DNA of 64,000 bases from Pseudoalteromonas ostreae (GTDB lineage Bacteria > Pseudomonadota > Gammaproteobacteria > Enterobacterales > Alteromonadaceae), in assembly GCF_018069805.1 (NCBI RefSeq), contig NZ_JAGPYN010000004.1, positions 186,001 through 250,000 on the forward strand, read 5' to 3'. Below are positions 59,501 to 64,000 of the stretch, one piece after another (within the stretch, counting starts at the first letter, position 1; each line of letters starts with the position of its first letter). Below the pieces are notes generated by a model. That model saw only the letters and a program-made list of their open reading frames with translations, was not told the origin of the DNA and ran no database searches. The translations under genes were made by a program, and so were the position numbers.

Positions 59501-59619
59501 ATGCTCACGCGTTCAGAATTATGAAACTTTTGCGCATGATCTAAAAATTCGCTCGAAGTACTCGAATATATCGGCTTATTTAATGAAAGCCCTATTTCTA
59601 GCTCAAGTATATTATTCAC
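56593..59619 (-). CDS. Tandem class III aminotransferase domains fused to a short-chain dehydrogenase
   Basis: A 1008-residue fusion. The first unit (about 80-300) has a class III aminotransferase layout (ending FGALIMS, HSSTFGGNNL), but where the PLP Lys is expected it reads ILLGESAAEY, so it is probably inactive. The second unit (about 320-725) has GTDDVLAGVWRTG and VTLAKSLSD with the Lys. The C-terminal SDR (about 740-960) has TGATSGIG, NNAG and YAASK. GTG at 59619 with AAGGAT seven bases before is chosen over the longer frame. Probably reductive amination of an acyl or keto intermediate. First gene of the cluster. Confidence 0.78.
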   Translation of the reverse strand: MNNILELEIGLSLNKPIYSSTSSEFLDHAQKFHNSERVSMLIVSLFVSESLAQLAKIYSDLLQSSIVKKDYKTFFNNSYDETLHAAIKLCRHKAYVSSRKSTLKKIALLGDYRSFQHWLYIGLGGSCELATGIAFFDTVEELINACNENDLHSVIVQANSVSSGDEVKAEKRRINKLRGICKKNNIAFGLDESMIELKNQLLLAKQIEPDFILLGESAAEYQAPFGALIMSSEMYEPWNDPQLCFLHSSTFGGNNLILSFVIERLKRLGRVSASLIYKLDQIDADFESRLAATAKHINPHGTKLYRLLGLDINVKSAKRLSLKLHNGDTILDCTGNYGCSLRGHNHETIATQVLQLHSPDRDYWSLLCKKIFELTEFDVVLPSVSGASAVDNAVLAARMANPSKQYIVTFNKNYSGKTLLSMSLSQYASAATWADSNVFAPYNDSVIYVDPHANGANEQLTKVLTQGNICLVWFEVIQGFDCLPIPQDVLDIVDLYREANGYLVGTDDVLAGVWRTGNFLSYQGKVKKPDIVTLAKSLSDMFFPIGVTLLSQSVATAAQQHQPELYQTLTSRYINQLGSHIAYQGLDDLSSRLNESQIKQTYTRFRLALEDAISKSKVFSAVVGEGGLIKLVLNQTYFPSAKARKMLFEPVVSNMLIKHANLLIFMSRLNMPRDMTDAEIAIVATRLKHALEYQISVKQVWANTFKLLFKLCMPVKSLAKNDAEFYRGKRILLTGATSGIGLSLAMKLSEYGAHLILIGRREFDKKSMNILRANTECLFIQADICDESARREIYKKTMQHFHGVDIVINNAGMSLRKSVLSMSSVQAQDASRTTQVNYIAAVEMTQLFLAQMIEQGGGQIVNSQSVVTNYPSPMFACYAASKQALKAYMGTLSVENMGNNIKVTDLNLPLIATPMSMATSAYGNDALLSVEQVIPQILEGIRKQKRTVYFNTSAAIADKLTAIMPESTEWLIGTKYTVDMNSLLGRKNPPFKETIEKVITKLTCRADR

Positions 59620-60862
59620 AGCAACATCCTTTTTAATAACAACAACAAATATAACCGCAATAACAGCCTGTACCTGCAAATGCTTTTACCGCACAAATAT
59701 ACACACAAAAAAAACATCTGCAACACTATAAAAACAAATAAAACACAAGAATCACATAAAATATAAATTGTTATAAAATCAACAAAGGTAAGGAAAGTGC
59801 TGAGTATTAACTTGCTTACACCACAAATAAAACCCAATAAAAAACAAAAATAAATGGCAATATAAACAGAATCTTATAGTGAATTTAAAATAAAAAATGA
59901 AATGAAAACATAAAATAAAAAGAAGAAGCAACAGACTAATCAAAAATAATCAAACCAAAAAAATTAACAATTACAGTGAACAAACCACACTATTCGCAAT
60001 ATTACCTATTGAATTAATGCTAAATACTGTATTAATTTTAAGATTATACTTTAGTATATAGTGACCTGAATTTAGAGTGGTAAATGTAGCCTCCTGTAAC
60101 TAAAAAATAATTAGATCAATATCACAACTTACCGCTTAAGGCTTACAGTTCAGATCATAAGTATTAAAAAAGGCCACCGAAGTGCAGTCTCTTGAGCACA
60201 AATTTTCATCAAAAAATAGCGCAGGTTCGACAGGTTCCAATAACTGCTCGCAACTTTACTTTTTATGATTTTGAGTGCTGTAGAAACACTTTGCAGACAT
60301 AAGCTCTTATCCATTAAAGCTTTGGCCCGAAAAATAAAAAACAACGCGAAGGTTAAACGCAATATTAAATGAATTGCTAGGTTACTTAGCAACCCTCACA
60401 TCCAGTACGCCTGCTATCACTATTACCAGAGAATTACTCGCAGCGTAATTGGTAGAATTGGACAGCACAGTATGACGATTTATTGGTCTGGGTTAACACC
60501 CTGTGGCGAGTTTCATGTGTTACGGACGACAGTGCCTGTCAAAGATCAAGTAATGACAATCTATGAGAAAAATCTTCGTAAATATGAATACATGAAGCAA
60601 AGCCTGAATAAGAACTTCATTCCTTCGCCCGCTTTAAAAGCTTTAATTTATAAATGAATAACAACCACTTATTGAATAAAAACAAAAAACTGCCCCCAGG
60701 GATGGATCAAATAAATAACATTTTGTTTATTTTTGTTGCAAACTTGTTTTGAGTGGGCTGCTGGTCTAGGGTTTGTTCTAGCAGCGCTTAAACGCGATGC
60801 CTCAATTATTGAGTCGTTGCGTTTAAGTGGAAAGGAGTCTTCAAAATAATTATGGAGATAAT
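59620..60862. other. Long A-rich noncoding region upstream of the cluster and the protease gene
   Basis: About 1.24 kb with no convincing gene. Bases 59620-60000 are very A-rich on the plus strand and presumably form the long leader and promoter of the biosynthetic operon. TTAAT/ATTAA inverted repeats lie near 60013-60036. A 61-codon frame at 60472-60657 has no recognisable content and a poor ribosome site. The right end contains the leader of the protease gene. Confidence 0.5.
60788..60828 (+). promoter_or_regulatory. Hairpin in the leader of the M4 protease gene
   Basis: CTTAAACGC (60788-60796) pairs with GCGTTTAAG (60820-60828), and an inner CTCAAT-TAT-TGAG hairpin nests inside. It is about 35 bp before the start and not followed by a T run, so it is more likely an RNA stabiliser or regulatory element than a terminator. 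Confidence 0.45.
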
Positions 60863-63800
60863 ATGAAAGGACTAAAGTCTCTGTGCGTTTTAGTATCAGC
60901 AGTAAGTATGCATTGCCATGCCGCAGAACGCATATCTTTATTCAATGACACGCAGAAAATTGCGCCTACTTCACAACAAAAACAATCCATATTTAGTAAT
61001 GCTTCAAATCAAAACTATCTACTCGCGCTAAAAGCATTTACAGCGCAATACTTAGACCAAACGCTAACAATTCATCAAAGCCAAATGAGTGAAACCAAAC
61101 AAAGCCACACAATTACTCAAAAATATAAAAATATTCCTATTTGGAATCAAGACCTTGTTGTGTTGACAGGCGAGAATGGTGTAGTTGAACAAGTTTATGG
61201 CGATTTAATTGTTAACGTTGCTAAAGATATATCAGCTTTAACTCCCGCGTCAGAAAAGCAACTTAGTGTAGCTTTAGATTCAATAGTTTCTCAGTTTAAT
61301 AATGAACGCCCCAGAATCTTTAGACGTAAATCAGCCGAAGAAGTCATTTATCTAGATGCCCAAGGAAAAGCACGACACGCTGCTAAAATTGCCTTTTTCA
61401 CCGATTTCGAGTCAGGTCCCTTTGAACCACAAAGAATCATCTCTTTTGTAGACTTAACGACAAACGAACTCATCAGCCAATCCGATGTGTTGCAGCGGAT
61501 CGTTTATGAAGGTGGAAGCGGCCCATCAGGCAATGACAAGGTTTCACGTCCAGATTACAAGCAAGCAGATTATGTTTCTTACCCACCAAAGACTTTTGTT
61601 ATTGCAATGGAAACCGACAATCAGCAAACCACCTGCTTATTCGATGCACAAAACGTTGAGACTAGAAACTATAATCACGGCACAGCGCAAGTTAATAATC
61701 CTTATAGCTACAACTGCTCAGATTCAACTCGTAACAATTACAAAGAATATCACGGCGCTCGCTCTGCTTTGAATGATGCCCATCATCACGGGCAAACAGC
61801 GAGTTTGATGTTTGAAGCTTATCTTGGTCATAAGCCTTACTTTAATAAGAAGGTAACTCAAAATGTCCATTATGGCCTGAACATGGATCAGGCATTTTAC
61901 GAAAATGGCGAGGTCTATTTTGGTGATGGTGACTACCTCTTCTATCCTATGGTTTCCTTAGATGTAGTTGCGCATGAAATTGCTCATGGTTTTACTGAGG
62001 AATTTGGCTCAAATACGCCAAAGTCAATGCTGACAGGTCAAGCTCGTGCTATTAACGAAGCATTTTCTGATATAGCGGGTGAAGCAGCTGAATTCTTTTA
62101 CTCGGGAACCAATGATTGGAAAAGCAATCACGAAGCATTTCGCCTCGACGACGCACTACGCTATTTCAAAACACCTACATTAGATGGAAATTCAATTGAT
62201 CATGTTGATGACTATGATGACTCAGTAACTTCTCACCATGGCGCAGGGGTATTTAACAAAGCTTTTTACTATCTCACAACAACTGATTTAGATAATGAAT
62301 CCTCGCCTTGGAATACAAAATACTCCTTTATCCTGTTTGCTAACGCAAATAAAAACTGCTGGACCAGCAATAGTACTTATCTTACTGGTGCAGATTGCGT
62401 AATGCGACAAACCGACACGGTAAGTGACCAGTTGGCTCAAGATGGAGTTAATAAGCAAGATGATAGCCACTGGCAAGCCACTGAATTACAAAACCACGTA
62501 CGTAAAGCATTTGCGCAAGTAGGTATTGGCCTGAAAGTTAACCATGGACTCGAAAGCGAACTTGGTTATGACCGCCAATTTTTGGCTTTTAATTTTAAAA
62601 ATTTGACCCGAAAAGACGGCCTGCAAGTTGCTGCTGCCAACAGCGAAGGCTGGCAATGGCAGTGGAACTTTGGCGATGGCAGTTTGCAAAGTAGCGCCTT
62701 TGAGCCCAAACATAACTTTGCTACTGCTGGCGAATACAACGTTGAACTCACGGGCATCGCTCCTTCTGGTCAGTCAGACACTTTCATGCTACCTATTCAA
62801 GTTTTTGACAACTATTGTCCAGCGCAAGGTATTAATTATAGCAAGTATTACTTATCGTCAGTTTCGTTAAATAACTTTAAAAATGATTCTACTTCAAGCA
62901 ATTACAGTGACTATTCATCTGATGTAGTCGAAGTGGAAGACGGTAAAATACTCAATGTAACGCTAACCGCAGCACCACATCCAGACACTCAAGACAAAAC
63001 AAAGAACTTTTATGTCTGGTTAGACAAAGACAACGATGGCTTATTCCACAAGACTGAAGAGCTCGTGCTCTTTGGAAGCAGTAAGACACAATTGACTGGC
63101 GAGATATCATTGAGTGGCAAGTTAAACCAAGCCTATCGCATTCGTACTATGGTGTCATTTGGTCTAGTAAAATCCGCGTGTGGAGATATGTCTTGGGGTG
63201 AAGTTGAAGACTACACCGTTAAACTACTTGAAAACAATGACCCTGTTGTTTTGAGAATTAGTGCTAACCAAGGTGTTAATCAAATGAGTTTTGATAACAA
63301 CACGATAGATGCACGTGTTAAACGTTGGCAATGGAAATTTGGCGACAGCACCACCAGTAGCGAAAAGTCACCCATTCATAAATATGCGCAGTCTGGTCGC
63401 TATGAGGTAGAACTAAAAGCATATGACAGATTCAACAAAGTAATAGGAAGTTGGAACAAACAAGTTCAGTTCGATACGACAATCACAGCAAAGTTTACAC
63501 CTCACAGCTCTGGAAGCACTGTTTATCTAGATACAAATCAAAGTATTACACCTGAAAACAGCACGATACAGTGGCAATTTGGTGATGGCGATAACTCCTC
63601 GGAAAGAGACACTAATCACACCTACCAAGCCGATGGTGAGTACACTATTACACTCACAATTCAGCATATTGATGGTACGCAATCGGCCAGTGAAACGGTA
63701 AACATTGGCGAGAGTAATTTTACTCCTGAAGTGAGCTATACGATAAACGAACAAGCAGATGGTACATTTAAGGTAAGCTTTAATAACACGACCACAAAAC

Positions 63801-64000
63801 CTGACAACGCAGCTTGGGATCCCGATGTCACTCTAGTTTGGGGTTTTGGAGACGGCACAACAATCACACAAAACAGTAATTTTGGCCAAGACATAGAGCA
63901 TACATATCAAGCTGCTGGAACCTATACCGCGAGCTTAACTATTAGTTACGACCAACATTGGTTGGGGGGACGAGTTACCGGCACCAAAAATATACTACTA
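60863..64000 (+). CDS. Secreted M4 (thermolysin/vibriolysin-type) metalloprotease with GEVED and PKD domains, 3'-truncated by window
   Basis: The frame stays open for 1046 codons to the window edge. It has a signal peptide (MKGLKSLCVLVSAVSMHCHA), an inhibitory FTP/PepSY-type propeptide (to about 200) and an M4 catalytic domain. The zinc motif is HEIAH (H371-H375) with the third ligand Glu399 in INEAFSDIAGE, and the catalytic His region is DSVTSHHGAGVFN. Then come a PKD domain (WNFGDGS), a GEVED domain (ending SWGEVEDYTVKL) and at least three more PKD domains (FGDST, FGDGDN, FGDGTT). An extracellular protease for marine protein; PKD modules often bind insoluble substrates. ATG at 60863 has GGAG upstream. 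Confidence 0.93.
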   Translation, partial: MKGLKSLCVLVSAVSMHCHAAERISLFNDTQKIAPTSQQKQSIFSNASNQNYLLALKAFTAQYLDQTLTIHQSQMSETKQSHTITQKYKNIPIWNQDLVVLTGENGVVEQVYGDLIVNVAKDISALTPASEKQLSVALDSIVSQFNNERPRIFRRKSAEEVIYLDAQGKARHAAKIAFFTDFESGPFEPQRIISFVDLTTNELISQSDVLQRIVYEGGSGPSGNDKVSRPDYKQADYVSYPPKTFVIAMETDNQQTTCLFDAQNVETRNYNHGTAQVNNPYSYNCSDSTRNNYKEYHGARSALNDAHHHGQTASLMFEAYLGHKPYFNKKVTQNVHYGLNMDQAFYENGEVYFGDGDYLFYPMVSLDVVAHEIAHGFTEEFGSNTPKSMLTGQARAINEAFSDIAGEAAEFFYSGTNDWKSNHEAFRLDDALRYFKTPTLDGNSIDHVDDYDDSVTSHHGAGVFNKAFYYLTTTDLDNESSPWNTKYSFILFANANKNCWTSNSTYLTGADCVMRQTDTVSDQLAQDGVNKQDDSHWQATELQNHVRKAFAQVGIGLKVNHGLESELGYDRQFLAFNFKNLTRKDGLQVAAANSEGWQWQWNFGDGSLQSSAFEPKHNFATAGEYNVELTGIAPSGQSDTFMLPIQVFDNYCPAQGINYSKYYLSSVSLNNFKNDSTSSNYSDYSSDVVEVEDGKILNVTLTAAPHPDTQDKTKNFYVWLDKDNDGLFHKTEELVLFGSSKTQLTGEISLSGKLNQAYRIRTMVSFGLVKSACGDMSWGEVEDYTVKLLENNDPVVLRISANQGVNQMSFDNNTIDARVKRWQWKFGDSTTSSEKSPIHKYAQSGRYEVELKAYDRFNKVIGSWNKQVQFDTTITAKFTPHSSGSTVYLDTNQSITPENSTIQWQFGDGDNSSERDTNHTYQADGEYTITLTIQHIDGTQSASETVNIGESNFTPEVSYTINEQADGTFKVSFNNTTTKPDNAAWDPDVTLVWGFGDGTTITQNSNFGQDIEHTYQAAGTYTASLTISYDQHWLGGRVTGTKNILL

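Larger units (their letters stand above)
44849..59619. other. Salicyl-prolyl-lipid type biosynthetic gene cluster with sdhC self-resistance gene (promysalin-like)
   Basis: Twelve minus-strand genes (45269-59619) with gaps from overlap to about 100 bp, plus the plus-strand sdhC paralogue at their 3' end. The set covers salicylate formation and activation, prolyl activation, a fatty-acid-type module, acyl transfer, two putative oxygenases and an aminotransferase-reductase. No transporter, receptor or regulator is included. Promysalin (salicylate, pyrroline carboxylate, dihydroxymyristamide) is the only product I know that combines these building blocks and targets succinate dehydrogenase. The match is by logic, not by alignment. 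Confidence 0.75.

Noticed and set aside
45269..59619. Siderophore cluster
   Set aside because: Salicylate synthase, aryl-AMP ligase and carrier proteins are typical of siderophores, but there is no cyclisation domain, TonB receptor, Fe-siderophore transporter or reductase, and there is a fatty-acid module and an sdhC.
60150..60392. 80-codon minus-strand frame
   Set aside because: Hydrophobic and low-complexity in an AT-rich region, without a ribosome site or known similarity.
60472..60657. 61-codon plus-strand frame upstream of the protease
   Set aside because: No recognisable domain, weak ribosome site, no coding-like context. Recorded as noncoding.

Overview
The window comes from a marine gammaproteobacterium of the order Alteromonadales, most likely Pseudoalteromonas. 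The inference rests on gene content and order: leuABCD behind a leucine leader peptide, FabR next to an acyl-CoA desaturase and SthA, HemE-Rsd, the FkpA-SlyX-YheV-YheS-YheT-YheU neighbourhood, and a vibriolysin-like M4 protease with PKD domains. The DNA is AT-rich.

Regions 1-26 kb and 40-44 kb are mostly core genome. They hold endonuclease I; a nitric-oxide defence module (norR divergent from nnrS-hmp, with a readable sigma-54 promoter); an RsgA-type GTPase behind a leader-like stretch; a LysR/FMN-reductase pair; the leu operon with leader and attenuator; fabR, a FabR operator, desaturase and sthA; hemE; a candidate small RNA; rsd; fkpA; slyX; yheV; and the ABC-F ATPase yheS.

At 26.0-39.8 kb the conserved yheS-(TIGR02444)-yheT-yheU order is split by about 13.2 kb. 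A 475 bp block (3' end of yheS plus most of the TIGR02444 gene) occurs at both ends as a nearly identical direct repeat. That is the structure expected from single-crossover (Campbell-type) integration of a circle. The island carries one minus-strand run of 12 genes. Nearly all encode exported proteins I cannot assign: three large secreted proteins, a membrane-anchored coiled-coil protein, a six-repeat PKD-type lipoprotein and seven small secreted proteins, six of them clear paralogues.

The most interesting system is at 44.8-59.6 kb. A minus-strand biosynthetic cluster encodes a salicylate synthase, an aryl-AMP ligase, an aryl carrier protein, a free-standing adenylation-carrier NRPS whose specificity code reads close to proline, a BAHD-type acyltransferase, a ketosynthase, a ketosynthase-like partner, a FabZ-like dehydratase, an ACP, a Rieske oxygenase, a ferritin-like metal protein and a double-aminotransferase/SDR fusion. 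Facing it is a lone second sdhC (succinate dehydrogenase membrane subunit) with no sdhDAB. Salicylate, proline and a fatty chain are the building blocks of promysalin, a Pseudomonas succinate dehydrogenase inhibitor. My reading is a promysalin-like but differently built pathway with a target-duplication self-resistance gene.

The window ends inside a large secreted M4 metalloprotease with GEVED and PKD domains. I see no tRNA, rRNA, CRISPR array, intact insertion sequence or integrase.
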